From the NCBI GenBank assembly GCA_018398765.1, contig JAHBMJ010000562.1:1-45405 (forward strand): a stretch of 45,405 bases of DNA. Direction: 5' to 3'. Below are positions 1-10,978 of the stretch, in pieces. The position numbers were made by a program, and so were the translations under genes. The DNA comes from Chromera velia (taxonomy: Eukaryota > Sar > Chromeraceae). Numbering within the stretch: position 1 is the stretch's first letter; every line of letters starts with the position of its first letter. The notes beneath the pieces are model-generated. The model was not told the DNA's origin. It did not search any database and saw only the letters and a list, made by a program, of their open reading frames with translations.

Positions 1-26
1 ATGATGATGATGATGATGATGATGAT
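1..26. repeat. (ATG)n trinucleotide microsatellite
   Basis: Eight perfect ATG units followed by AT open the window. The ATG codons here carry no coding meaning. Confidence 0.95.
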
Positions 27-677
27 AGAAGACTTAACCCCTAGCCTCTGTTGGGCTCGGGTGGTCCGTTCATCCATGCATTCATGCATAGGGTGTTTGA
101 TCGATCGATTATTCTAGATCAAACGCATGCTCTCAATTCTCCACCTCTCTCAAGCACCTCATTATTGCTTCAAACCCCTGCCGCGGCTTATGATTAAGCA
201 TCAAGAAGCAGCTCTCAAAGGCTTCTACCTCTGCTGGGCCCGCCCCTTTAACCTTAGAGATTGCTGCCACTCTTTGCGCAGCGGTAACCCTGTCAAAAAG
301 AGAGAGACCATCCTTCACTTCTCTCACTACCGCTTTCAATGCTGCTTGCTCCTCTCTCCTCCCTATGCAATCAGTCAGGCGATGCACAGCATCGTCAACC
401 GGTCGTCTGTCTTGATCCAGACAACGCGCACACAATTTTTCCTGCACCCCGCCATGGCATGCTCCCCCCCCCACGACTTTGAGCAAAAGGGGCGTGATGG
501 AAATGCCTGCCTGAAGAAAGGGCGAGGGCAGAGAGCACGGCACCGACACCTTCTTTCCTGAATGGATTCGTTGGGTGGAAAGGAGCAGTTTAGCAAATCT
601 CTCTCTCGATGGATGTGCTTTCTGAAAAGCGGTGCATGGTGGATGATGTTGAGGGTAAAAGTAATAGAATTAGACAT
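27..677. other. No supported gene; one open minus-strand frame
   Basis: A 138-codon minus-strand frame (549 down to 133) is open and has a charged, helix-like composition in its second half, but it has no recognisable motif, no clear start context and no splice-linked neighbour. It could be debris of a retroelement linker region. I cannot assign a function. Confidence 0.3.
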
Positions 678-1070
678 GTTGTTATCAACTTATTGAGAGT
701 GTACTATATCCTTTTACTTTTGCCTCCATGTAGCCGCGTTCGCTCGTTTGACTTTGCCGCATTGGTGCAAGGCTGGCGCCTTGGAAGAGGAAAGAAGACA
801 GAGAGGGGAAAGCAAAGCGGGAGTGAGAAGTAACAGAACAAAACGGAGGAGGATGAAAAAAAAAAAAACGACTGCAAGCGAATGCATCGGAGGATGAAAA
901 TGAACGACTGCAAGCGTATGCATCGGCATGGGAATACATGCGTATATGTGACCGCGCGGGCCTGACTGTGTCTTGCTCTCTGTCGCTCTTTCTATCCAGC
1001 ATTTCCGTCTCGTTCTTTCTTTTACAGAGATATGAGGGGTTAATGGAAAGCTGGGGAAATGTAAGACTTG
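678..1070 (+). repeat. Left arm of a long inverted repeat (foldback-type)
   Basis: The sequence from about 703 to 1,070 is the near-exact reverse complement of 2,003-2,343, with weaker similarity reaching about 678 and 2,368. By eye the arms are over 90% identical over some 340 bases. This arm carries an extra internal duplication of about 30 bp (a GACTGCAAGCG-ATGCATCGG segment occurs twice, near 870 and 905). A foldback transposon or a pair of oppositely oriented copies of one repeat would explain it. No transposase is visible between the arms. Confidence 0.88.
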
Positions 1071-1256
1071 GTTTATAGAAGGTTCATCCCTATATCAGTC
1101 TAAGTTTTAGCGCGATCTGGGATTCCAATCAGCTGGATTCACTCTATCATGCACGGTTAAATTTCTGCTTATCCCTCTCTTTCAGACTCTAGAGCTGACA
1201 GTGTGTCAAACAGACATCAGCCTCAAACGATGCTATCCATTACTCAAGTGTCATGT
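1071..1256 (+). repeat. Dispersed direct repeat, copy A
   Basis: About 185 bp match 5,566-5,750 with scattered transitions; both end at the shared motif CTCAAGTGTCA. This copy sits directly inside the left foldback arm. No coding potential is evident. It looks like a non-autonomous element or a fragment of a larger one. Confidence 0.85.
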
Positions 1257-2002
1257 TGCCTGAATGTGAAGGTCAGACTCGACTTCGATCGATGCACGCA
1301 CAACACGTACAAAGCAAAACGCGGCAGCGGAATGTGGTGCGGCACGTGAACTCACTCAGTCACAGCATATGCGAAGGCTCAAAAGGTGGCGCCACAGGGT
1401 GGGACTCCACAGATCCCCCCCGGCCACAGACAGGAAAATTATGACCTCGCGATCAGTCAAACACATTCGAGCATGCACAGAAAGGAAAAAGATGCGAGTT
1501 AAAGAGCATGATCAACCAAACGCAATGCAAATATAATATTATGCAACCAACAGAACGCTTCAAATTTAGTATGTAGGTGAAGGAATAAAATCTCGAGCGT
1601 GCCAGTATTCGTAGCATGACAGAGGCATTGTGAGAAAGCACAGATACAGAATTCCCTCTGGCACCATCATTGAGACAGTCATTCACTGTTAATCGACTCC
1701 CAAAATCTAGAAGCGGAAGCTGACAAGCAGAAAAGTTTCCTCCCATTGATGAAAGTCAACCAGATTAACGGATGCAAACACAAACAGACTTACAATAAAC
1801 ACCTTTAATTTTCCTTTTTTCATCTATCTGCCCTAGAGCTACTCCCACTGGGTAGCACTATCACCACTGCCTCGCCGGCAACGCTAACCCACCAGGTCTT
1901 TTTTCGAAAAACCTGTTTTAGGGACGTTGGCTTGGCAATGCTCATGGCCTATAAAAGCATACCATTTTTACCTGATGGCAGAGCCCAAGCTTCGCAATGC
2001 AA
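1257..2002. other. Spacer between inverted-repeat arms, no gene seen
   Basis: No open frame has recognisable content and no paired splice signals are convincing. With the arms it may be the body of a non-autonomous element. Confidence 0.5.
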
Positions 2003-2368
2003 GGTCTTACATTTCCCCAGCTCTCCATTAACCCCTCATATCTCTGCAAAAGAAAGAACGAGACGGAAATGCTGGATAGAAAGAGCGACAGAGAGCAAGA
2101 CACAGTCAGGCCTGCGCGGTCACATATACGCATGTATCTCCATGCCGATGCATACGCTTGCAGTCGTTCACTTTCCTTTTTTTTTTGTTTTCATCCTCCT
2201 CCGTTTTGTTCTGGTACTTCTCACTCCCGCTTTGCTTTCCTCTCTCTATCTTCTTTCCTCTTCTGAGGCGCCAGCCTTGCACCAATGCGGCAAAGTCAGA
2301 CGAGCGAACGTGGCTACATGGAGGCAAAAGTAAAAGGATATACACTCTCAACAAGTAACTGTTGACAA
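2003..2368 (-). repeat. Right arm of the long inverted repeat
   Basis: Reverse complement of 678-1,070 with few substitutions. It lacks the internal ~30-bp duplication of the left arm, so the arms have diverged by a tandem gain or loss since they formed. Confidence 0.88.
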
Positions 2369-5300
2369 CAACACACCCCGTACAAACAGAGTTCGTTTTG
2401 ATGCAGCCAGTAGAAAAAGCAGTCACAGCGAGAAGCCAGAGAAGCAAACGGCCAAAACTAAGAAAAGAAAAGGGCAGACCGATCGACTTTTCATAGAGGA
2501 ACAAACAGATAGACCCAGGAGGACACATACGGCCAACTAAAGAAGTCGCGGGTCAAAAGCTCAGGCATGCACATACGCACATACACACTCCCATCACATC
2601 AGATCTTCATATTCTAAACTATCTACCTAGCCATCCACGTAAACGGGATAGTATCAGAGGGCACCGGAAGGCGTGGTAAATTAGAATTTCAAAGCAGAGG
2701 CGGCGCCAATGCAAAAATTTTAAGAGGGACAGATAAGCGCATACCAACAAATCTCCACTCTTCAAACTCTCGCACAGTGTGACCGTTTCCTTCTTCTCTC
2801 ATTTCTCTTTTACGCTGCCTTCGTTCCCTTTGAAGCGAGACAGAAAGACAAAGCAACTCCATACCTCCATGACCTCAAAACAAAAACACAGATCGACCAC
2901 CATCAATGACAGACTGATCGAAACAAAAGATGCGGAACCGCCGGTAGGAAAGATGTAGCCAATTTCATTTGCCCACTTCATCTCACTCGCTCCTACTGTC
3001 TAGCTCTCTCTTTCTCAGACCGGCCTATCACACGCTGCATGCACTCATGAACCATTGGTTTACATTCTGGTTATGAGCTGCCAAAAATTCATTTATAGGC
3101 AAAAAGTCTTCTTTTGAGGGGCGAAAACCCTCCTAAAACCACGCTAAAACCCCCTTTAAAAACCATAAAATTCACTTTTCAAAGAGGCTCTGCCAAAAAT
3201 TCAGGAGTGCGTACAGCGCGGCCTATTGGAGGGAGACGTTTGGTGGTACACTATCTGGCTCTACGCAGATGCTCGCGTAGAGACGGCTGGCTCCACCAAG
3301 GCTCCCGTCAACCCCCGTACTGTGAGCGGGAGAGGCGATACCTAGAGAACCCAGAGGGCCTCTAAAGCACCGGCATCCCCCTGCAAGGAGAAGATGCAGA
3401 ACGGACACAGAGGTATGCTTAGGCTGTCCCCTCGCCTTTTCTTTTTTTCTCGTTGAACCAGACGTCTCTTTCAAGATCTCTTCTCTCTTTGCTCCTCCTC
3501 TACTCATTTTCTCTCCGCCTCTTCCAGTCTCTTTTCCTCAAAGGAGGAAGCCAGGGATAACTCGAAACGTAACACGGTTTCAAAACAGCACAAGGAAACG
3601 AGAAGGCGACAGCGAATGAAGGCGCTCCCTCATGCATTCATACTCTCAGCCACATGAGGGGTCAGACTCCCAAGCCATATGCAAAGCAAAGCTATGTAAG
3701 AGAAGCCAAGAGAAGAATGGTCACTCTTCCAAAAGGAGTCCCAGAAGTTCTGAATGCACGGTACGTACGGTGCTTGGCTTGTTATTCTCGTAGTCTGCCC
3801 CTTTGATGCTCAGCTTTGCAATGAGCTCAATCCCTCCCCTAAGTTCAGTGCAGGGGCGCAAGGGCGATCAAAGGCAGTTGTGGGCATGTGCAGGCATAAG
3901 CGCATGGCGGCGGCAATCAGGCAGTCCTCTACCCACGTCTTATACATAGCTGACATAGGGGTAGGCAATCAAGATCGAGTTCTCGTTAACAGAAGGACTC
4001 GGCCGTCTTGTTGAGCACAAACATGTTTTACGCATGAGTGGCTGCATAAAGAGAGGGAAAGAATGGACCGGATACATTGTAAACTGCCCCACTGGTCTCT
4101 TTCTATCTCGTCTTTTCTTTCTATCTCGTTTCATCCCCTTGCTGTTCCTTTCGACATATACACTGGCATAGAATCTCAACTCCGGACAAAAGACGCTCCA
4201 GTCACACTCAGTCGCTACTACTTCGCATGCTCTCGGCCAGCATCGATTCGATTTGCTCCCCCACCCCAAAGCAACCCCCCTCTCCCCCTGTTTCCCCCGC
4301 TTTTTCCCTCCCCTTCCCTTCCTTTTTGTCCCTCCTTTTCACCCCCTCTTCCCCCTTCCCCCCCTTTCTCCCCTTTTCAGTCCCCTTCCCTTCCCGTCCC
4401 TTCCCTTCTCCCACGTCGACCCCCCCTTGCCCTTCCCTGTCAGCTGAAAATGTGCCGGCGCTGGTGGAAGACGAGGCGGCAGCTGCCGTATACCCTACTC
4501 TGTCTCTCAGTAGGTCTGCCGCGACCCTTCTGCCTCTCTTGCCATCGAGGGCAGGCTCGATATCATTTTGTACCCCTTCCTTACTTCCCCCCTTCCATCG
4601 TACTCCAGGCTCGCCGCGTCGGGGTCCCAGAGCAGAAGGCCTTCTCCGGCTAGCATACCGGTTGTCACTACCTTGGTCCATGTAGTACACCGCCATCTGT
4701 CCCTTCTATCTGTATAACATACAAGCAGAGTCTCACGCAAGCAGAGTCTCAGTGACACACGCATCCGATCGAACGGCCACTCATTGAACGATCCACACAA
4801 CACCCAGATAACCACAAGCGACAAGTTCACTCTTGGAAAAAAATGGTAGCATTGCAGATACATAGAGAGACGAAGGGCGTCTTCTTATGTATAGACGCTG
4901 TCAAAGGACCAGTCCAGACAAACCCAGACACGCTGGAGGTGTTTGCAGGCCACAAAGGTCGTCAGCCTCGCGCAGACAAGCAAGCAACCAACAGCAAAAA
5001 CAAGTGAAGGTGATCAGCCGACTCTCATCCAGAAGATAGAGACAGTTACAGAATTAGCAGACATAAGGAAAGCACTCAACTGGCCGTTTGGATTGCGATC
5101 TGCTTGTAGACGGCGGTCTCAATGAAGTCAAGCTCCTCGAAAATCCAAGCAACACTAAGCAAAGTCTCTACGATCGGCTTCAACACACTCCAACAATCTT
5201 TAGATTCTCCATGCAACCGGCTAGCCAAACGGGGACAAAGGCAAAACCCAGGATCAGACTCGAAGCAGATCTCCGAAAGAGGGCTCCAGGCAGCTTGGGA

Positions 5301-5565
5301 CGCAAGGGGACGTTGAATTCCCCTACTCACGGTCTTTATCTGACCATGCCCGTATCGTTGCAATCGGTTTCCAACTGTTACGTAAAAGGACAGATCTGGT
5401 CTCTATCACAGAAGGTACATGAGAGTCGACAGTGTCATTTATTGAGCTGAACGTTCACCACAATGCTTTGTTCCTCCTGGCCGGCCACCCTATGGCGTCC
5501 AGACAGAAGGTAAAGCTAGGACAAGAACCTTAGGGAAGATCTACAACACTCAGTCATGCAACAGT
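2369..5565. other. Intergenic stretch without a supported gene
   Basis: Only short frames without motifs are present. The most notable content is the pyrimidine tract near 4,255-4,440. Several short frames at 4,060-4,690 are proline- or arginine-rich only because they read that tract. Confidence 0.5.
4255..4440 (+). repeat. Polypyrimidine (C/T) low-complexity tract
   Basis: Nearly uninterrupted C and T runs (CCCTTCCC, CCCCC) on the plus strand. Open frames on both strands across it are compositional artefacts. Such homopurine/homopyrimidine DNA can form triplex structures (general knowledge). Confidence 0.85.
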
Positions 5566-5750
5566 TTACAAAAGGTTCGTCCCTACATCAGTTTAAGTTC
5601 TAGCATGATCTAGGATTCCAATCGGCTGGATTCACTCTATCATGCATGGTTAAATTTCTGCTCATCCCTCTCTTTCAGACTCTAGAGCTGACAGTGTATC
5701 AAATAGATATCAGCCTCAAACAATGCTATCCATTACTCAAGTGTCACGTA
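5566..5750 (+). repeat. Dispersed direct repeat, copy B
   Basis: Second copy of the 1,071-1,256 repeat in the same orientation. Homology stops at CTCAAGTGTCA on the right in both copies, suggesting a defined element end. It lies just beyond the 3' end of the LINE remnant. Confidence 0.85.
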
Positions 5751-5920
5751 TGCCGGGGGCGAGTGGGGTGCTTTTTGCCCCCTTTTTTGCATAGGAGACC
5801 GGCGCTTTTCCACAAAAAACTCGTTCTCATAATTGGTAAGGAGTTAGAAGCTGAAACTTTGTGTAAGAAGACGTTGTAACGATAGAAAAAGAACTATGGA
5901 ACAGATTTTTTATATTATTT

Positions 5921-7871
5921 CTAGAAACATAGGCCGCCATACAAATTTTTTGATTTTGAGGCCATTTTTTGTTCGGGGGGCAGACGACCTAAAGAGAGTG
6001 CCACACTCTTTGCATGACCCATCCATCTACTCGCTATGCTAAGCCTCTCTTCTATTACCTCCCTTAAGTCTCCTCCTTTGAACAAAAGAACACCCAGATA
6101 CTCATACGACCCCACTTTCTCGACTTCTTTTCCCCCAAATATAATACTACCTTCAACTGCAGGGTAAGAGTCGGACAGACGCATGATTTTCGTCTTTTTT
6201 AAATTAACAGTGAGCCCTCTCTCTTCACAAAAAGAATTCAATTCATTCAAACTGACCTGCAGGTCATGCACGCTCTTAGCAACAAGGACAAGGTCATCGG
6301 CGTATTATTACTACTAACCAAGGCTATCGCACTCAACCCTATTGAGCAGAACCTCTGCACGACCGGAAGCTATCACTCTTTCATGCAGATCATTAATGAA
6401 AATCAAGAAGAGAAGAGGGGAGAGAGGATCCCCTTGTTTCACCCCTTTTTCTTCTTTGAACATAAAAGGGCTGCCAGTGATGCTTCTGTACACATTTATA
6501 TACATTGCCCAAATCATTTTAACATCGACTACACTCACCCCTTACTTCAACGAAACTTCAAACAAAACATCTCTGGGGAGGGAGTCAAAGGCTTTGCTGA
6601 AGTCTACAAAGCATGCTAACAAGGGCTTCTTTCATTTCTTTACCTTTTGCATCAGCGCGGTAAGTGCTCCAATGGCTTCTCTTATTCCTACCCCTTGCTG
6701 AAAACCCAACTGCCTATGGTCAATCTTCATTTGCGATGTAAGACGGGCAGAGAGGAGTGAAGAAAAGAGTTTTGATAAGAGTGAGACAACATGAATCAGA
6801 CACCATTCACCAGGGTTAGGGGAAGGAGGCCCCTTTGGAACCGGATATATTTTAATTACATTCGATTCATCTTGCCAAGCGGATATCAAGTGAATTAAGT
6901 TTAAATGGATAAATAACAAAGCACAAGAAAGAGGTGAATATTGAAAGCAGAGGGAGAGGTGGTTGGGGGCAAGTCCGGACAACCCTGCAGCCTTTTCCTC
7001 CTTTATGGACCGAAAGACTTTCCTTATTTCTTCTATGCAAAAATAAGGGCGAGACGGAGGGATTGGTGGGGGTAAAGGAGGAGAGTGAATGCCAGAGGGG
7101 ACCTAATGAGAGTGGGTATGCAGTTGTGAAAAGACGCCAGGGTGCAAAGAAGAGTTAAAAACGGGCAGGACTGGCTGTTAAGGAGGGAAAGGGGGAGCAC
7201 TTCCTTATATGGATTCCCTGCCAGAGGGAGAGTCAGTAAAGATGGCTTCTTTGTAGCTTTCTTCTCAATAATCAGACCTTTGAAGGGTTAGAGGACAACT
7301 CGAGTGAAACCTTTTCTGCACAGAGCTTTTCGTATGCCTTTCTTTTCCTGTTGTGCAATCGCTGACATCTGTGGGCCTGCCTCTCAACTGTCTGTCTTAA
7401 AACAACCATGTTCGCTCTGCTGCTCCCACTTCTTCCCTCATTCTCACATGATTGCACAAGTTTGTTCAACGTCTTCCTTATTTCCCTCCAAGGTGTGGCT
7501 GCTTCCTTGCATTTATTATCAAACCATTTGGCCTTTTTCTTTTGTCTCACTTTTTTCCTGCCCTGTTGACCATCTAAATCCTTCTGCTTGATTTCTTTTG
7601 TCGGGCCGGCCAACGTGGCTTCCCATTCTTTCAGCAGAAACTTTTCCCGTTCACAGAAAGACAAGGGTACCGGTTGCTCACATAAGTTGGGAGCAGATAG
7701 TGGGGGGGGGGGAGCGGATGGAAAAGAAGAGAAATCAATGTTTTTAGCTTCGCAAGCCATTTTCATAAGTCCAGGCCATAGCTGTTCAGCCAATTGACCA
7801 GCTGCTGCAACTGCTGCATCATCATTATTATCATCATCATTAATTAGTCTATAGGCCATCATGCAGTACAT
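5921..7871 (-). pseudogene. Non-LTR (LINE-type) retrotransposon reverse transcriptase, decayed
   Basis: Read on the minus strand this is the RT half of a LINE ORF2. At 7,871-7,272 lies a basic linker (WFDNKCKEA, then Arg/Lys-rich helix) of the kind found upstream of LINE RTs. At 6,982-6,632 comes the first RT block (IYPVPKGP, RQLGFQQG). At about 6,614-6,582 is motif A (CFVDFSKAFDS), then VKQGDPLSPLLF near 6,440-6,400, and the catalytic YADD at 6,304-6,293 followed by the thumb, ending near 5,921. It is broken: frame changes near 6,620-6,640, a TAA at 6,544-6,542, and four consecutive in-frame stops (TAG TAG TAA TAA, 6,316-6,305) directly before YADD. No endonuclease domain is recognisable. 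The family cannot be named from sequence reading alone. Confidence 0.9.
7799..7845. repeat. CTG/CAT trinucleotide-rich tract
   Basis: Short interrupted runs of CTGCTG and CATCAT/TATCAT. On the minus strand they read as Asp/Asn/Ala repeats at the start of the LINE-linker open frame, so that frame's N-terminus is not reliable. Confidence 0.7.
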
Positions 7872-8254
7872 GAGTCTAGGACAATGCTTTATTACCCCTT
7901 TGCCAGACCTGCATCATACAACGGGAGGGGGCTTCACTCTCGCAACTCTAAACACCCTGCATCTAGAAGATGTTTTCTAAATCGCTGATGTCGTTTCCCT
8001 TCTGTGGGAGGAGTGCGACAACTGCAACAGAGACTCTCAGGCAGTAGACGCAGACAGGAAGACCGGTAGAGAGGGGGGACGGGAGATGTACGCGGGAGAT
8101 GGAAAAAGAACATTCAAAGGTGAGACGGGAAGAGAGGTAAGTAACCATCACATGCATCGAATCGCAGGTCTTACGATAGAAGGCGCAGACAGATGTTTCG
8201 CAAGAGTCGCAGGGCCGGTATGGGTGAGTGTGTGAGTACGAGGGTGACCTTCAT
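7872..8254. other. Gap between two minus-strand frames, nothing recognised
   Basis: No motif-bearing frame is present. It may be an eroded connecting part of a retroelement, given RT remains on one side and an RT-linker-like frame on the other. Confidence 0.4.
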
Positions 8255-9352
8255 TCATGCCAACAATTCGCTTTGCGTGGCGTGTTTTAGAGTGGTGGAG
8301 TCTTTCGATAGCAACCACTTTCTCTCTCTTTCTTGAGCTCTGTCTAATTTGGCTTCAATTTCGGTTACAATTGCATTCAGAGCCTCTTGATCTGCTCTTG
8401 TTTCTGTATATTCAGTCAGTCGTTTGGTCTCGTATCGGGTCCTACACGGGGGGTGGAGATCCTTCAGCTTGCGGAATGTCTTCATGTTTGGGGTAGCGAT
8501 CCCTAAGGAGCCTAGGCAGGAGACTGCTTTGAAGAGGGCCCCGTCTTTGATGAGGGCATCCACGTGGCGGCGCATGCTGTCTTTGGCGGCCTGCTGTGAC
8601 GGTGTCCTCCCTTTCCTCTTCTCTATCTGTTTCTCTCTCATTCTGACAATATCGGATCTCAAAGATAAAACTAAGACTTCAAATTCTTCCCTCCAAAAGG
8701 CTGATATTCGGCGTCTCCGTGCTGCAAGAAATACATTCCCTCCTCTCCTATCTCCCCTTAGAAAGAGGGACAAAAAATAGAAGAGCGCTTTCCAAGCCCT
8801 CTCTGCTACTGCGAGGTCATCACTCTGAATTCTCTGGGCGCACTCTTCCAGGATGGCAAGCAGTGCGGGGCGAAGGATGGCATTGATATGTTTATCCGTC
8901 GATATGTCTAGGTCGTCGGGGGCTTCGGTCTCGAGATCTATAGAGTCCCAAAATTTCCATTTTTCCTCCCACTCTGCAATAGTCACTTCGAGATCCTCCT
9001 CATTTTCGTTTCTCCCCCTCCCCCCATTGTCTCTTTCCCTCCTTTCTGCCCCCCCCTCTCCCTCCCTCTCTCCCTCCTCCCTCGCTCCCCCCGTTAACAA
9101 AGCAACCCTCACAGCAGGCTGTGACCCCGCGCCTCTATCTGCCCTTCTTCTGATCCCTTGCTGTCCCTCCGGTGGTTGTTCTCCCCATTCCCGTCGCTCT
9201 AACAAATCTGTGAGGTCGTCGATGTCTGACCCTCCATCCAATGGCTCTCCTTCCCCCTCTTCTCTTCTCTCTCTTTCTTCTTCCTCTTTTGCTTCTGTGT
9301 CGGCCCTCTCTTCCCCTTCATCTTCCGTTTCTTCCTCGGCATCATGGTCGGT
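8255..9352 (-). CDS. Acidic, helix-rich open frame, possibly retroelement-derived
   Basis: The frame is open from just after a TAG at 9,355-9,353 to a stop at 8,255, without an ATG near its left end; it may be an internal exon or a fragment. The N-terminal part is a Glu/Asp-rich run, then an Arg/Glu/Gly-rich segment. From about codon 135 of the frame it is predicted mostly helical. It contains VDALIKDGALFKAVSCLGS followed by LHPP, resembling the helical segment that precedes the RT domain in some protist and plant retroelement ORFs (family knowledge, matched from memory and not searched). No RT core follows in frame. With the LINE remnant next to it on the same strand, a transposon origin is my best guess; a host gene exon is possible. 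Confidence 0.45.
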   Translation of the reverse strand, partial: TDHDAEEETEDEGEERADTEAKEEEERERREEGEGEPLDGGSDIDDLTDLLERREWGEQPPEGQQGIRRRADRGAGSQPAVRVALLTGGAREEGEREGEGGAERRERDNGGRGRNENEEDLEVTIAEWEEKWKFWDSIDLETEAPDDLDISTDKHINAILRPALLAILEECAQRIQSDDLAVAERAWKALFYFLSLFLRGDRRGGNVFLAARRRRISAFWREEFEVLVLSLRSDIVRMREKQIEKRKGRTPSQQAAKDSMRRHVDALIKDGALFKAVSCLGSLGIATPNMKTFRKLKDLHPPCRTRYETKRLTEYTETRADQEALNAIVTEIEAKLDRAQERERKWLLSKDSTTLKHATQSELLA

Positions 9353-9865
9353 CTACATCCTGTCTCTCCTCTCTCGTCTTCCCCAATTCCCTCCCTGAAG
9401 CATGCGGAAGATCTGTGAGAGCGGCCTCCCTTAGGACCCTCCTTGCAGAGGCACTTGGCCGTAGTTTGCTGCTGTTACGGCTATGGCTGCGGCAGGGTTG
9501 CTGCTGCTGCTGCTACTGCTGCTGATGCTGCTTAAGCTGGAGGCGCCCCCCCCCCCCTCCCGCTGCACTGGACGTGCTTTAGGCCTCCCTCTTGCCTTCC
9601 ATTCGGTGGGTCGTACAGTTGCTGAAAGGATAGGGTTCTCCCAGCGGTCTTCTGCATACCGTCCGTTTGGTCTTTTTCTTTTTCCCTGTGCCCCTCGTAC
9701 GCTCGAGTCTGGGTTTTCTGGGGCAAGTCCTCCTCTCACCCGGTTAGGGGGTAGTGCTCTGCTCTTGGCTAGACTCCTAGCGGGTGCCTCTCTCTCTGAC
9801 TCTTCTCCGTCATCAGATTCTATGTCTGACCCCGAAAGCTTTCCGTTTGCGTCAAAACCTGTGAA
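9353..9865. other. Low-complexity stretch with CTG/GCT repeats
   Basis: An interrupted CTG run (about 9,498-9,532) and a C-run (9,546-9,558) dominate. Frames on both strands are open but are composed of Leu, Ser or Pro runs. No gene can be supported, though the minus strand could contain exon pieces linking the flanking frames. Confidence 0.5.
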
Positions 9866-10978
9866 TTAGTGGGGATGTGGCCTTGGGGGCGGCTGTCTGC
9901 TTGCTGTAGCTGCCCCACCATCGGTTACCGTCGTTTGTCGGTCCCCCTCAGTGCCTCCCATCACCACATCCTCTTGTTCTTTGCGCTGGCTGTCGTCTCC
10001 TGTTACTAGTCGGGGGGGCGGGTCGAGAAGGGGGTCAGGTATATTGCCGTTGGTGATGTGGGCCGCGAGGTTGTTCCCTCTCTGTCCCCCTAGGGGGAAC
10101 CATGCTCCTGCATGAGCTTGCTGTCCGAGTTGTGGAGGGGCAAGCTGCATGGGATGGAGTGACATCGCAAGGTAAGGAACAAAAGAAGAGAGAAGGGGCG
10201 GATAGGTCGGGCTCGGGTCGGACGCTGGCCCCAACGGTGACTTTTCTTGAAGTTGAGTCGTAGCAGTCCTCCAACAAAGAATGCTGCATACTGGGGGCGG
10301 GTGTTGGAGTGGGTGTGGGGGCTTGTGTGAGGCGGGNNNNNNNNNNNNNNNNNNNNNNNNNNNNNNNNNNNNNNNNNNNNNNNNNNNNNNNNNNNNNNNN
10401 NNNNNNNNNNNNNNNNNNNNNNNNNNNNNNNNNNNNNNNNNNNNNNNNNNNNNNNNNNNNNNNNNNNNNNNNNNNNNNNNNNNNNNNNNNNNNNNNNNNN
10501 NNNNNNNNNNNNNNNNNNNNNNNNNNNNNNNNNNNNNNNNNNNNNNNNNNNNNNNNNNNNNNNNNNNNNNNNNNNNNNNNNNNNNNNNNNNNNNNNNNNN
10601 NNNNNNNNNNNNNNNNNNNNNNGGGGGGGGGGAGGCGGGAGGAACGGTGGAGGAGGTTCGGACATGACCAGCCACCACCTGGCCTAGCTGCCTGTCTGCT
10701 CTTTGTGCTGAGAAACAGGGTGCTACTCTGCATTTTTTCTTTGCGTTTTCTTCCTTTTTATCTGCTTTAGATGGTGGGGGGCGGAAGAAGCCTGTATACG
10801 TCCGTTCATCTATAAGCCCTGCCAACAAATACGCATCCCACGGAGAGAGTGGCAGCAAATCTAGGTGGCGGAGGTCATGTGGAGTCAGGAGGGGGATGTT
10901 GGAGGAATGGAGCCAGCGGTAGCGGAAACGTTTGGTGAACCTCCTCAGTGGATCAGTGTTGTGTGCTGTGCCGGCTAC
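9866..10978 (-). CDS. Proline-rich continuation of the membrane-protein frame (gap inside)
   Basis: Directly downstream of, and in frame with, the TAG that ends the 11,884-10,982 frame. It starts VAGTAHNTDPLRRFTKRF and continues into SPWDAYLLAGLIDERTY (10,850-10,800), a folded-looking segment of about 60 residues. A Lys/Glu stretch, the assembly gap (10,337-10,622) and a Pro/Gln/Gly-rich low-complexity tail follow, with a stop at 9,866. A pyrimidine tract ending CTTCTCATCAG and a further CCTAG lie immediately before it, so it may be a second exon with acceptor at CCTAG|GTAGCC. The gap length is unknown, so the frame across it is unverified. The product is not recognised. Confidence 0.4.
   Translation of the reverse strand, partial: VAGTAHNTDPLRRFTKRFRYRWLHSSNIPLLTPHDLRHLDLLPLSPWDAYLLAGLIDERTYTGFFRPPPSKADKKEENAKKKCRVAPCFSAQRADRQLGQVVAGHVRTSSTVPPASPPXXXXXXXXXXXXXXXXXXXXXXXXXXXXXXXXXXXXXXXXXXXXXXXXXXXXXXXXXXXXXXXXXXXXXXXXXXXXXXXXXXXXXXXXXXXXXXXXPASHKPPHPLQHPPPVCSILCWRTATTQLQEKSPLGPASDPSPTYPPLLSSFVPYLAMSLHPMQLAPPQLGQQAHAGAWFPLGGQRGNNLAAHITNGNIPDPLLDPPPRLVTGDDSQRKEQEDVVMGGTEGDRQTTVTDGGAATASRQPPPRPHPH
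10337..10622. other. Assembly gap (286 N)
   Basis: A run of N flanked by a G-run on the right (10,623-10,632) and a GGCGGG context on the left. The true length and the frame across it are unknown. Confidence 1.

Noticed and set aside
4063-4696. Pro/Ser-rich plus frames and a Gly/Lys/Glu-rich minus frame
   Set aside because: All read through the C/T tract at 4,255-4,440 and owe their openness to composition.
10035-10770. Several overlapping frames spanning the N gap
   Set aside because: N codons hide stops; only the frame continuous with the flanking membrane-protein frame was kept, with low confidence.
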